Of a stretch of DNA of 50,415 nt, positions 42,669-50,415 are shown piece after piece (the first letter of the stretch is position 1; every line of letters begins with the position of its first letter). The position numbers were made by a program, and so were the translations under genes. The notes under the pieces were generated by a model. It was not told where the DNA came from. It did no database searches and worked only from the letters and a program-made list of their open reading frames with translations. Source of the stretch: Desulfobulbaceae bacterium (lineage in GTDB: Bacteria; Desulfobacterota; Desulfobulbia; Desulfobulbales; Desulfobulbaceae); assembly GCA_023544645.1 (NCBI GenBank), contig JAMJFO010000021.1, positions 1 to 50,415 of the forward strand, in the 5' to 3' direction.

Positions 42669-42806
42669 CCGGAAATGAACGAATATTCATTTTTTTTTCG
42701 CGAACACCACAGCGTGGATATTCAGCAGGGAGGCTGATTTGCAGAGTGGTGGCCGGGGCGATTTTTCCCGGCCGGGGATTGCCGCGGCAATGGATTTTGG
42801 TGCAGG

Positions 42807-44012
42807 TCAGCTCAGTTGTGCAAGAGCATCTCTGATTCGCTGCATGCCTTCCTGGATGATTTCCATGGAGGTGGCGAAGGAGAAGCGGATAAAGTCGTCG
42901 GCGCCAAAAGCGATTCCCGGAACACTGGCAACCTTGGCCTGGTCGAGAAAATAATCCGACAGCGAGACTGAATCGGTGATGGTCTTCCCCTGGAATGATT
43001 TGCCGTAGTAGGATGAAAAATTAGGGAAAACGTAAAACGCGCCTTTGGGATTCACGCAGCTGACTCCTTTGATGGAGCGCAGATCCTGGACGAAAAAATC
43101 CCGGCGCGGAACAAAGGCTTCCTGCATGGTCGCCGGAAAATCCTGGGGGCCGGTCAATGCGGCCAGGGCGGCATACTGGGCGGGAGCGCTGGGGTTGGAG
43201 GTGGACTGGCTCTGGATCTTGTTCATCGCCTTGATGATGTGATCGGGTCCGGCGCTGTAGCCGATGCGCCAGCCGGTCATGGCAAAGGATTTGGAGACGC
43301 CGTTGAGGACGACGGTCTGGTCCTTGAGTCTGGAGTCAACGTCGAGAATGTGCGGCAGGTCGCCGTCGAGGTAGGTGATGGTATCGTAGATGTCATCGGT
43401 TATCACCAGCCATCCCTTTTCCAGGGCCATTCTGCCGATGGCCTCCAGGGCTGAGGCCGAAAGGAGCGAACCGGTGGGGTTGGAGGGACTGTTGACCAGG
43501 ATCGCCTTGGTCCTGTCTGTTGCATAATCGGCCAGAATGTCCGGGTTGAGGTCGAAATCGTCTTTTTCGTCAAGGGGCACGATAACCGGGGTGCCTCCTG
43601 CCAGCTGGACCATGGGCGGATAGGATACCCAGTACGGCGCCGGTATGAGTACTTCATCACCCGGATCGATAACCGCCTGGAAAATGTTGTACAAGCCGTG
43701 TTTGCCGCCGCAGCAGACCTGGATCTGTTCGGGGGAGTACTCCCAGCCATGGTCTTCGCGGAAACGGTTGGCCACGGCCTCGCGCAGTTCGGGAATACCG
43801 GGCACCGCAGTGTACCTGGTGTGGCCGTCATCGATGGCTTTTTTGCCGGCCTCGCAGATATGCAGCGGTGTGTCGAAATCAGGTTCGCCGACGCTGAAAT
43901 TGAGAATATCCTCACCGGCCGCTTTCAGGGCCTTGGCCTTGGCGTTGACTGCCAGGGTGGGCGAGGGGGCGATCTGGGTTACACGGCTTGCCAACGAGAT
44001 GATGTCTGACAT
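42807..44012 (-). CDS. Class I pyridoxal-phosphate aminotransferase (aspartate-type)
   Basis: A 401-residue fold-type I aminotransferase that moves amino groups between amino acids and 2-oxoacids, most likely aspartate/2-oxoglutarate. Seen: ILNFSVGEPDFDTPLHI near the N-terminus, VNSPSNPTGSLLSASAL, and the Schiff-base lysine in NGVSKSFAMTGWRIGYSAGP; the carboxylate-binding arginine is in DFIRFSFATSME. The size and motifs fit the AspC/AspAT subgroup Ib; specificity for other substrates is possible. AAAGGA precedes the ATG. It lies upstream of nuo on the same strand, but with 221 bases between. Confidence 0.93.
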   Translation of the reverse strand: MSDIISLASRVTQIAPSPTLAVNAKAKALKAAGEDILNFSVGEPDFDTPLHICEAGKKAIDDGHTRYTAVPGIPELREAVANRFREDHGWEYSPEQIQVCCGGKHGLYNIFQAVIDPGDEVLIPAPYWVSYPPMVQLAGGTPVIVPLDEKDDFDLNPDILADYATDRTKAILVNSPSNPTGSLLSASALEAIGRMALEKGWLVITDDIYDTITYLDGDLPHILDVDSRLKDQTVVLNGVSKSFAMTGWRIGYSAGPDHIIKAMNKIQSQSTSNPSAPAQYAALAALTGPQDFPATMQEAFVPRRDFFVQDLRSIKGVSCVNPKGAFYVFPNFSSYYGKSFQGKTITDSVSLSDYFLDQAKVASVPGIAFGADDFIRFSFATSMEIIQEGMQRIRDALAQLS

Positions 44013-44223
44013 TGTCTTGTCCTTTTCAACGGTTCCGGGAAAAATTTCCGCTCCAGCTTTGTTGTTTTGCTGTACTTGGTTCAGGCTGTTATAGAAATAT
44101 CAAATTGGCTGAAAATCGCAAGAGTATGTTTTGTCCACTTGCAGAAATCGTGGATGTGTATGGAGGGATAGAGGAGCGCTTGCCTGCCGCGCAGGATGAA
44201 AATGTCGAGTGGTTTAAATGGAA

Positions 44224-44667
44224 TTACGCATCACTCCTGCGGCCAAACGGGGGATCGTCGGGAAATTCAACGCCGATGGCAAAGGGGTCTTCAGCATTAT
44301 AGAGCAATAACGTCTGCAGCGACACATAACTGTCAAAGCCCATTGAAGTAAATTCAATTGCCATGCCATTTTCATCTGCCCTGACAACCTGGGCAGAAGC
44401 CACAAAGCTCAGGTTGGTGGACCGGCTTCTCAGCTCAATATTGACCGGACAGTTTTTGTCAAGGACAAGCATAAAGGGGCCGGATACCAGCATTCCACCC
44501 AGGCTGGCGTCTTTGATGATGCACTCATAATCGCCTGTGGTAAAGTTGAGCCGTGCTCCAATATCCATGTTGATGCGGGAGAATTTTCTTCTTTGTCCCG
44601 GGAAGGGGTGCGCATTCATGAATTTTTTTGGTGGAGAAGAATCAACTATGTTGTGCCTTTGATTCAC
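44224..44667 (-). CDS. PilZ-domain protein (probable cyclic-di-GMP receptor)
   Basis: A 147-residue soluble protein with the PilZ signature: the arginine motif QRRKFSRIN and, about 30 residues on, DASLGG (D/N-x-S-x-x-G). Both are intact, so cyclic-di-GMP binding is likely. No output domain is attached. The GTG at 44667 is preferred because GAGGTGAT lies seven bases upstream; the frame also opens at 44679, and an ATG at 44619 lacks a ribosome-binding site. With the riboswitch at the left end of the window, it shows that the organism uses cyclic-di-GMP. Confidence 0.85.
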   Translation of the reverse strand: MNQRHNIVDSSPPKKFMNAHPFPGQRRKFSRINMDIGARLNFTTGDYECIIKDASLGGMLVSGPFMLVLDKNCPVNIELRSRSTNLSFVASAQVVRADENGMAIEFTSMGFDSYVSLQTLLLYNAEDPFAIGVEFPDDPPFGRRSDA

Positions 44668-44889
44668 AGCTATTATCACCTCGTCTTAATGATGCAAAAC
44701 AAGTTTACTTTTAAAACTTACATGCAAATATCGGGCCGTGCCGAGGTGAATTGTAATCTTCAAATGATGATTGATAGTTATGCATATAAGGCAACCTTGA
44801 ACCAGGTTGTGGTAGCCGGAAAATCTGGTGATATGACCAACCCTGATAGGGAAATGACCAATTGCCCTCTTCCCAAATTAGTCTCTGGT

Positions 44890-44919
44890 TGGTTGTATCA
44901 AGGGCGACGTAAAAGGAAT
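44890..44919. repeat. 30-bp direct repeat, copy 1
   Basis: From TGGTTGTATCAAGGGCGACG to AAAAGGAAT, identical over 30 bases to 49409-49438, in the same orientation, 4.5 kb apart. Flanks are unrelated except for GTTGGTTG-like sequence on the left of both. Confidence 0.8.
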
Positions 44920-45030
44920 CCTGATTACCAATGAAACTCAGCAAATTTATTGACAGCGTTCGGAAAAATGCTGTCAATTCGAATACCCTTTGCCAGATTA
45001 GTTTTCTATCTTATTTCATAGGCTTAAAAC

Positions 45031-45084
45031 AACATCCCGCAGCCCGCCAACATCCCACAGCCCGCCAACATCCCGCAGCCCTCG
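45031..45084. repeat. 18-bp tandem repeat, three units
   Basis: Three head-to-tail copies of AACATCCCGCAGCCCGCC; unit 2 has one change and unit 3 differs in its last three bases. There are no spacers, and no gene covers it. Confidence 0.85.
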
Positions 45085-45415
45085 CAGAGTCTGCCTGATT
45101 CAGTAAAAAAGATTCAGTCTGCCGCACCGCTTCATCATTGCAAAATACGTTGATTGAGAGAGGCTCGGTTCTACGCTGCAGGTTTTCCATATTGCTCTAA
45201 CTGAGGCCGGCGCTTCCCTGGTGATAGTGGGGTGAGAGCGGGTGCAGCCGGCCGAAGGCTCTATATTCCGCTGGAATTCATCATCCGCAAATGCTATATT
45301 TCCTGTAACGCCTCAGTATGAATGAAAAAACATCACCTGCCGCGCACCTGGGATAAAGAAAGAGACCGGAGTTCAGGGAGGGGTGAGACACCATATTTTA
45401 TTCCTGGAAAATACC

Positions 45416-46933
45416 ATGCTGAAAAAAATACCTTTATATCTGATGCTGTTCCTGCTGCCTGTAATGCTCAGCTCCTGTGCGGGACGGTTCTTTCCGCAAG
45501 ATTCTCTGGAGAAGACAGGAGCTCCCTTTGAGTTCGTTATCCTGCAGATGAACGATATTTATGAACTTGCGCCCGTGAGCGGAGGAAAGGAAGGCGGACT
45601 GGCCAGGGTCGCCGCTCTCAGAAAAGAGCTGCTGGCACAAAACAAAAATACCATCACCGTCCTGGCCGGAGACCTTTTCAGCCCTTCTGCGCTGGGCACC
45701 GCAAAAGTGGATGGGGAGCGGCTGGCCGGTCGGCAGATCGTTGCCGTTATGAATAGCCTTGGTCTTGATTATATCACTTTCGGCAACCATGAGTTTGATC
45801 TCGATGAGCAACACTTTCTGGCCAGACTGGCAGAGTCGCATTTCAGCTGGATTTCATCCAACGTGGTAGACAGAAATAGTCACCCCTTCAAGGGGGTTGC
45901 CGCCACAAAGGTGCTCCTCCTGCATGATGAACTGGGCAGGTCGGTTCGCCTGGGCCTGTTCGGCCTGACAGCACCGCTTAACAGAAAGGAGTATGTGCAC
46001 TATGATGATCCGGTCACAACAGCACGCCAGGTGGTATCCAAGCTGCGTGATCAGGTTGACGTGCTGGTGGCGCTGACCCATCTGCCGATCGAGGATGATA
46101 TTGCCCTGGCAGCCAGTGTGCCGGGAATTGATGTAATCCTAGGCGGCCATGAGCATGAGAACATGCAGTTGTGGCGGGGGCCTGGATTTGTTCCAATCTT
46201 CAAGGCAGACGCCAATGCAAGGACAGTGTATATCCACCGGCTTTTCTGGGACAGCGGTTTGGCCAGCCTGACGATCAGCTCCGAACTCCGGCGGGTTGAT
46301 GACCGAATTGCTCCGGACAGGAAGGTGACAGAGGAGGTGGCGCACTGGCAGGAAAAGGGGTTCGAAGCATTCAGGCAACAGGGCTTTGATCCTCAACGAG
46401 TGATTGCAGAACTCCCGGAACCCCTGGACGGCCTGGAATCCCATGTGAGGACTCAACAAACCACACTCACCAGGCTCATTGCCGAGGCCATGCTTGCTGC
46501 AGTGCCGGGAGCGGAACTGTCGCTCTATAACAGCGGTTCCGTCCGAATTGATGATGTGCTGCCTCCAGGTCCGCTTACCGAATATGACCTTATCCGTATT
46601 CTGCCTTTCGGCGGGATGTTGTGTGAGACGACCATTGATGGAGCGCTTCTGCGGCAGATTCTGGCCCAGGGCGAGGCAAATCGAGGAAATGGCGGTTTCC
46701 TGCAGACGGCCGGAGTTGTGCAAGACAGGGAGCATGGATGGCTGATCAACGGCAAACCGATTGATCCCGGTCGGTCGTATTCGGTGGCTGTGAACGATTT
46801 TCTTCTATCCGGGCGTGAACAGAATTTTGGATTTTTTTCCGCCGGGAACCCTGCTGTTCAAGCCAGGTGTCAGGAGCAAAGCGACATCCGGTTCGCAGTG
46901 AAGCGCTATCTGATCAGGGCGTATGCAAAGTAA
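45416..46933 (+). CDS. 5'-nucleotidase/UshA-family metallophosphatase, lipoprotein
   Basis: A 505-residue protein. The leader MLKKIPLYLMLFLLPVMLSS ends in a cysteine, a lipobox. The N-terminal metallophosphatase domain shows ILQMNDIYELAP (the usual DxH is replaced by D-I-Y), VLAGDLFSPS, FGNHEFD and ILGGHEHE; the C-terminal 5'-nucleotidase domain shows LYNSGSVRIDDVLPPGPLTE and GNGGFLQTAGV. Such enzymes dephosphorylate nucleotides or nucleotide sugars in the periplasm. Loss of the first metal-binding histidine could alter one metal site. The ATG at 45416 has a weak GGA upstream; the open frame reaches 45383. Confidence 0.88.
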   Translation: MLKKIPLYLMLFLLPVMLSSCAGRFFPQDSLEKTGAPFEFVILQMNDIYELAPVSGGKEGGLARVAALRKELLAQNKNTITVLAGDLFSPSALGTAKVDGERLAGRQIVAVMNSLGLDYITFGNHEFDLDEQHFLARLAESHFSWISSNVVDRNSHPFKGVAATKVLLLHDELGRSVRLGLFGLTAPLNRKEYVHYDDPVTTARQVVSKLRDQVDVLVALTHLPIEDDIALAASVPGIDVILGGHEHENMQLWRGPGFVPIFKADANARTVYIHRLFWDSGLASLTISSELRRVDDRIAPDRKVTEEVAHWQEKGFEAFRQQGFDPQRVIAELPEPLDGLESHVRTQQTTLTRLIAEAMLAAVPGAELSLYNSGSVRIDDVLPPGPLTEYDLIRILPFGGMLCETTIDGALLRQILAQGEANRGNGGFLQTAGVVQDREHGWLINGKPIDPGRSYSVAVNDFLLSGREQNFGFFSAGNPAVQARCQEQSDIRFAVKRYLIRAYAK

Positions 46934-47113
46934 TGCAGGGGTTTGGTGCTCTTCTGCTGTCCATGCGGCGGGCTGCCGAGCCTGACTTCCGTGAGTTCTG
47001 TCTCCCGCATATCGAAATCCCCTGGCAGGCAAAAGGTTTATTCATTAAGTGATTACCAACAATCCTCAGCTTGAAAATTTCCATGGTCTGTACCGACTGA
47101 TTTGGCGTGTTTC

Positions 47114-47203
47114 TGTCATTTCAACCGAAGGGAGAAATCTTACGTCCTCGGTGCAAGGAGATTGCTCACATCCGTTTATGCCCTCCAGTTTTTCGAAATG
47201 ACA
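47114..47203. repeat. Repeat family C, copy 4
   Basis: TGTCATTTCAACCGAAGGGA opens and TTTCGAAATGACA closes an imperfect 90-base palindrome with GGAGATTGCTCAC inside. It is diverged from the copies near 16 kb but has the same plan. Confidence 0.65.
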
Positions 47204-47269
47204 GCGTTTTTCCAGGCGCTGGCAATAAATTTGCTGAGTTTCGTACGTAATCAGAATTCATTATGAAAA

Positions 47270-47511
47270 CCACCACCTTTGGTGGTGGACCCGGAAAGGT
47301 TCAACCGATCCAGCGAAGATTTGATCATATTGTTCATTTTTTGCATGCTTTATGCCCTTCAGGGATACTCCTCGGGTGTTGCCGAAAATCTGCGATTTGA
47401 AGAGCAGATTTTTTACCGGCAACACCCTGCGGTGCTTCGGCAAACGACAATGGGTAAAATACTCTAAAGCCCTCTTTGAGGGGGCAACCTGATGGCTCCC
47501 GCTTTGCGGGA
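47270..47511. repeat. Cluster of four hairpins, possible IS200/IS605-type non-autonomous element
   Basis: Perfect stems follow each other: CCACCACC/GGTGGTGG (47270-47288); a long palindrome GGGTGTTGCCG ... CGGCAACACCC with inner AAAATCTGC/GCAGATTTT (47374-47427); GCCCTC/GAGGGGGC (47468-47484); CTCCCGC/GCGGGAG (47495-47511). Hairpins at both ends without terminal inverted repeats suit the palindrome-associated derivatives of IS200/IS605 elements. No transposase is present. Confidence 0.45.
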
Positions 47512-47524
47512 GGAGACTCACTTA

Positions 47525-47609
47525 GTGTCCATCCAGAAACGAGGATTTTTGTTCGAGGTCAGGTAAGCGAGCCTGCGACACTCCGAAAAGACCGTTTCTG
47601 GACGGGCAC
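47525..47609. mobile_element. MITE family B, deleted copy
   Basis: 85 bp from GTGTCCATCCAGAAACG to CGTTTCTGGACGGGCAC, flanked by TA on both sides. It is the inverse of the element at 9327-9485 with about 70 internal bases missing. Confidence 0.85.
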
Positions 47610-47748
47610 TATTTATGGATAGTTACTGGAAAATAGAGGAAAGGATGAAGACATCTTGAGTTTTCCTTTCCCATCTTCCTGCAATGTAGTTTAATATAAA
47701 ATCGAGATACTTGCTGCGGCGGAGAATGAACACAATCTGGAGGATGAA

Positions 47749-48936
47749 ATGAGCGGTGACAGTTATACCGAGGTAACCAGTCAATCATGGTTCAGTCGTT
47801 TGGGCAACGCTTTTAAGGGCATTGTTGCAGGTATTATTTTAATCGCAATAGCATTTTTTCTGCTGTTCTGGAACGAAGGTCGGGCGGTGAAGCGCTACCA
47901 GACCCTCAAGGAAGGAGGGGGGGTGGTAGTTTCTGTTTCCGCTGATACTGTTGATGCGGCCAACCAGGGGAAACTGGTGCATCTTACCGGGAAGGCAGAG
48001 ACCGGCGAAATCCTGGAAGACAGCGTTTTTGGTATCAGTGCCAGCGCCATAAAGCTGAAAAGAAATGCGGAGATGTATCAGTGGCAGCAGGAGAGCAAAT
48101 CGGAGGAGCGTAAAAAGCTCGGCGGCGGAACCGAAACCGTCACCACTTATTCGTACAACAAAGTATGGTCGCCGGATCTGATCAGTTCCGGAAGCTTCAA
48201 GGAGTCCGAAGGACATCAGAATCCCGGGCAGATGCCCTTCCAGTCGGAAGAACAGGTTGCCGGACACGTTACTGTCGGTGCGTTCACGCTTTCTCCGTCA
48301 CTGGTTGGAAAAATAAACGCATACACACCCGTAACCCTAAGCAGTGAGTATGTTTTGCCGGAAAGTTTAAAGGACAAGGCACAGCTGTCATCAACTACTG
48401 TCTATGTGGGACAGGATCCAGCGAATCCCCGGATAGGGGATGTACGGGTTTCGTTCCAGGAAGTCAGGCCGATGGACATCAGCCTCGTCTCCAGCCAGGT
48501 GAACGACACTTTTGAACCGTATCATGCGAAAACCGGCGGGTCGATCGAGCTGCTGCAGATAGGAACTCACAGCGCTGAAGGCATGTTTCAGCAGGCACAG
48601 AAAAGCAATACCATCATGACCTGGGTCCTGCGGGTTGTCGGTCTGGCCCTCATGTTCACAGGTTTTCGGATGGTCCTGGCCCCTCTCTCCGTCTTTGCTG
48701 ATGTTGTACCCATTGTCGGTACCATTGTTGGGGCAGGGACAGGTTTTATCGCCCTTCTTATTGCAGGTGTTCTTTCCTTTCTCACCATTGCGATTGCCTG
48801 GTTTGTCTACCGGCCGGTTCTGTCAATAATTCTGCTCGCTATTGCCGGTGCATTAGGGGCTGGGATTTTTGTCAAATTGAGAAAAGCTCCTGCGGTGGCC
48901 ACGCCTCCTCCTCCCCCACCCGGAGCCGGAAGTTAA
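47749..48936 (+). CDS. TMEM43-family membrane protein
   Basis: A 395-residue protein of the TMEM43 (LUMA) family. One N-terminal membrane helix (GIVAGIILIAIAFFLLFWNE, then GRAVKR) precedes a soluble domain of about 230 residues and a group of C-terminal helices (VLRVVGLALMFTGFRMVLAP, VPIVGTIVGAGTGFIALLIA and others). A proline run near the end (PPPPPP) closes it. In animals TMEM43 sits in the inner nuclear membrane; the bacterial members have no known role. GGAGGAT precedes the ATG. It stands alone between a repeat-rich region and a dead transposase. Confidence 0.9.
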   Translation: MSGDSYTEVTSQSWFSRLGNAFKGIVAGIILIAIAFFLLFWNEGRAVKRYQTLKEGGGVVVSVSADTVDAANQGKLVHLTGKAETGEILEDSVFGISASAIKLKRNAEMYQWQQESKSEERKKLGGGTETVTTYSYNKVWSPDLISSGSFKESEGHQNPGQMPFQSEEQVAGHVTVGAFTLSPSLVGKINAYTPVTLSSEYVLPESLKDKAQLSSTTVYVGQDPANPRIGDVRVSFQEVRPMDISLVSSQVNDTFEPYHAKTGGSIELLQIGTHSAEGMFQQAQKSNTIMTWVLRVVGLALMFTGFRMVLAPLSVFADVVPIVGTIVGAGTGFIALLIAGVLSFLTIAIAWFVYRPVLSIILLAIAGALGAGIFVKLRKAPAVATPPPPPPGAGS

Positions 48937-48959
48937 TCCGGAAAACAATCATCGGAGAC

Positions 48960-49310
48960 GGAATAATCAGGGTTTCGCTCTTTCTTCTTTTTTCGGGGCG
49001 TCCGGCTTTGCCCGGGGCCACGCGGCGACCAGGCATTTTGCCTGCTTCCGGATGAAAGCGATTGCTGCCCAAGTCAACATTTCCATTGGTGGCCTTTCGG
49101 ATTTTATCAATTTGCTTTGGCTCGAGTTCATCACGGAATAATTGCCATTATGCCATCTTCTTTTCCGCCGCCGTTCGCCCGAGGTTCTGGATGATCAGCT
49201 ATTCCCGCGCGCACCGGGTTCCTGCATGTATCGCTGTCCAAGGAGTTTCATGAGCTCCCCCGCATTTCCCGCTTTTCCCGGAGTCAAGAGAAGAAGATAG
49301 TTTGTCATCA
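48960..49310 (-). pseudogene. Decayed REP-associated (IS200-like, Y1) transposase
   Basis: Read on the minus strand, two separated frames match the C-terminal half of RAYT-type transposases. The first gives LLTPGKAGNAGELMKLLGQR then YMQ, which corresponds to the usual HLLLTP..GISRLMQ.LGRRYV. The second gives FRDELEPKQIDKIRKATNGN and later GRRVAPGKAGRPEKR, which corresponds to the usual IR.ATNG.YALG and GRRV..GKPGRP. The N-terminal part with the HUH motif is missing, a TGA and frameshifts lie between the pieces, and the tyrosine region is not found. It is inactive. RAYTs mobilise REP palindromes, of which this window has many. Confidence 0.7.
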
Positions 49311-49408
49311 AAACAAAGGCATGGTAAGGCAATCAGCAACCTTAAAGATCAGCTTCCTGCTCTACCCGATTTGCATATTATTGCTTTGTTCCGTTGGTTG
49401 GTTGTGGA

Positions 49409-49438
49409 TGGTTGTATCAAGGGCGACGTAAAAGGAAT
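49409..49438. repeat. 30-bp direct repeat, copy 2
   Basis: Identical to 44890-44919. It covers the stop codon and the last seven codons (QFLLRRP) of the methyltransferase gene on the minus strand. Confidence 0.8.
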
Positions 49439-50415
49439 TGCCCTCCTGTTGGAGGAAGCATATTGCTTTCTATTAAAATTCTATCCAATTGATACAGTTT
49501 TTCGAAGAGAGATCTGCCATCCTCATCCTTTGCATATTCAATTCTAGTGCCCTTAGGACAGATTAAATGTAGAATAGCATTGTATTCATGTTTTTGGGTG
49601 AGTTCAAAACGCTTTAAAAATATTGGAAGAATCATGCCTGACCGAATTGCCTCAAAAGGGGACCGTAGAGTTCCAGGTTTTTTTCTTGTTATCTTCTTCA
49701 GTATTTTTCCATTTTTAAGTCTATCTTTTCGGTATCGTTCAGGAATTTTGTTTAACACAAAATTTGCTATCATTAGGCGTTCATCAGTATATTGAAACTG
49801 AGTTTCACCAATATAGTCATGTATCCATAGGTACCCCCCAGGCTTGATTGAATAATAAATCTGGTCAACAAGATGCTCTAAACGAAGCACGTGGTGAAGG
49901 CAATTCTGCGTGATGACAATGTCGAATGAATTTTGCTCAAGTACAAGATCATTAAGGTCACCCTGAAAATAATCAATGTTCAGGTTCGATTCAGTTGCGA
50001 TCTCTTTGGCAATTTTTATAGCCTGATGCGAAATGTCAATCCCAACGAAACTTTTACAGAATCCTGAATCAATATATCTTCTCTCTGCCCGCCCATTCCC
50101 ACATGCGAGAGAGAGGCCTTTGTCAAATTTCCAGCCGTTTTCCTCTGATATTTTAAACAGTGAAATATGGTTCCTGTTCAATCCCAGGTCAGTAGCAGCT
50201 TTCTGCTCTGCGGATACAATTTTTTCTCTTTTAGGGTCTGAAAAAATTTTTCCCCAAATTTCATTCTCTTTTTGAGCAGCATTCTTATATGCTTCTTCAG
50301 ATGAGAGATAGTCATTAATGATTGAGTCAGCAGTCTGTTCGGGTTTTTTCGAATTCGCTAGGAGTCTGTCGGAGTTCGATCTCTCAAAAAAGATAGTTTC
50401 TAACCAATAAAACAA
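49417..50415 (-). CDS. Class I SAM-dependent methyltransferase (partial, 5' end at window edge)
   Basis: At least 332 residues; the frame is open to the window edge, so the true start may lie outside. The central Rossmann methyltransferase domain shows motif I FDKGLSLACGNGRAERRYID, motif II FVGIDIS, and FDIVITQNCLHHVLRLEHLV, followed by IKPGGYLWIHDYIGE. The acceptor is unknown. Base use is clearly AT-richer than the rest of the window (many TTT, AAA and ATA codons), pointing to recent acquisition; such genes are common in surface-polysaccharide clusters. Its last seven codons come from the 30-bp repeat. Confidence 0.8.
   Translation of the reverse strand: MFYWLETIFFERSNSDRLLANSKKPEQTADSIINDYLSSEEAYKNAAQKENEIWGKIFSDPKREKIVSAEQKAATDLGLNRNHISLFKISEENGWKFDKGLSLACGNGRAERRYIDSGFCKSFVGIDISHQAIKIAKEIATESNLNIDYFQGDLNDLVLEQNSFDIVITQNCLHHVLRLEHLVDQIYYSIKPGGYLWIHDYIGETQFQYTDERLMIANFVLNKIPERYRKDRLKNGKILKKITRKKPGTLRSPFEAIRSGMILPIFLKRFELTQKHEYNAILHLICPKGTRIEYAKDEDGRSLFEKLYQLDRILIESNMLPPTGGQFLLRRP

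Larger units (their letters stand above)
44668..45415. other. AT-rich intergenic region with repeats and possible gene debris
   Basis: About 750 bases without a convincing gene. A minus-strand frame at 44711-44977 (with QDSFYVALDTTNQRLIWEEG) looks like part of a protein but has no recognisable start or family. A 30-bp sequence inside it recurs at 49409-49438, and an 18-bp tandem repeat follows at 45031-45084. The region could be eroded horizontally acquired DNA. Confidence 0.5.
46934..47748. other. 815-bp gene-free region packed with palindromes and a MITE
   Basis: No credible coding sequence. It holds repeat family C (47114-47203), a series of hairpins (47270-47511) and a family B MITE (47525-47609). 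The last ~130 bases, AT-rich with TATAAA near 47695, probably carry the promoter of the TMEM43-family gene. Confidence 0.6.

Noticed and set aside
44593-44934. Plus-strand frame opposite the PilZ gene start
   Set aside because: No ribosome-binding site and no recognisable protein; it runs through AT-rich debris.
45031-45084. CRISPR array
   Set aside because: Units are 18 bp, directly joined without spacers, and no cas gene is present.
1-50415. tRNA, rRNA, prophage or replication-origin features
   Set aside because: None was seen on either strand; the mobile DNA found is limited to small repeats and one dead transposase.

Overview
The window looks like a chromosomal segment of a Gram-negative anaerobe, most likely a Desulfobacterota (deltaproteobacterial) lineage. 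The reasons are two tandem twelve-haem c-type cytochromes, a complex I operon without nuoEFG, sigma-54 regulation, and a GEMM-I riboswitch very like those of Geobacter. The placement is inference; no rRNA, tRNA or universal marker is present. Gene density is high, the DNA is GC-rich, and the right end (about 49.4-50.4 kb) is visibly AT-richer.

Layout. 0-3.6 kb: a sigma-70 promoter, a cyclic-di-GMP-I riboswitch with overlapping terminator, then a CBS-pair protein, a Vgb-like beta-propeller and a two-HKD phospholipase-D-family protein. 3.6-15 kb: a permuted papain-like (YiiX/C92) amidase, a sigma-54 activator, a divergent VIT/VWA protein with a GlyGly-CTERM-like tail, a rhombosortase-like rhomboid, a four-part LplT/PlsC/ACP/acyl-ligase fusion and a CDP-alcohol phosphatidyltransferase. 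Good sigma-54 promoter matches precede both the VIT/VWA gene and the lipid fusion. I read this as one system for cutting a surface protein and attaching it to lipid. 15-20 kb: a beta-hydroxyacid dehydrogenase, LapA-like protein, a broken gene, an SGNH hydrolase and the cytochromes. 20-30.4 kb: rph, a Nudix hydrolase, pgl, rlmKL and an RND/adaptor/TolC efflux set.

30.8-42.6 kb holds a complex I operon in the order nuoABCDHIJK, an MrpD/NuoL-like subunit, a 102-residue Cys-tailed membrane protein, a second NuoL-like subunit, nuoM and nuoN. There are therefore four antiporter-type subunits and no NADH-oxidising module. 42.8-50.4 kb holds an aspartate-type aminotransferase, a PilZ protein, a 5'-nucleotidase-family lipoprotein, a TMEM43-family protein, a decayed REP-type transposase and a partial methyltransferase.

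At least three dispersed palindromic or MITE-like repeat families run through the window. In two places they rewrite the C-terminus of a gene, and one borders a broken gene. Cyclic-di-GMP appears twice: as riboswitch ligand at 0.3 kb and as the probable PilZ ligand at 44.4 kb.
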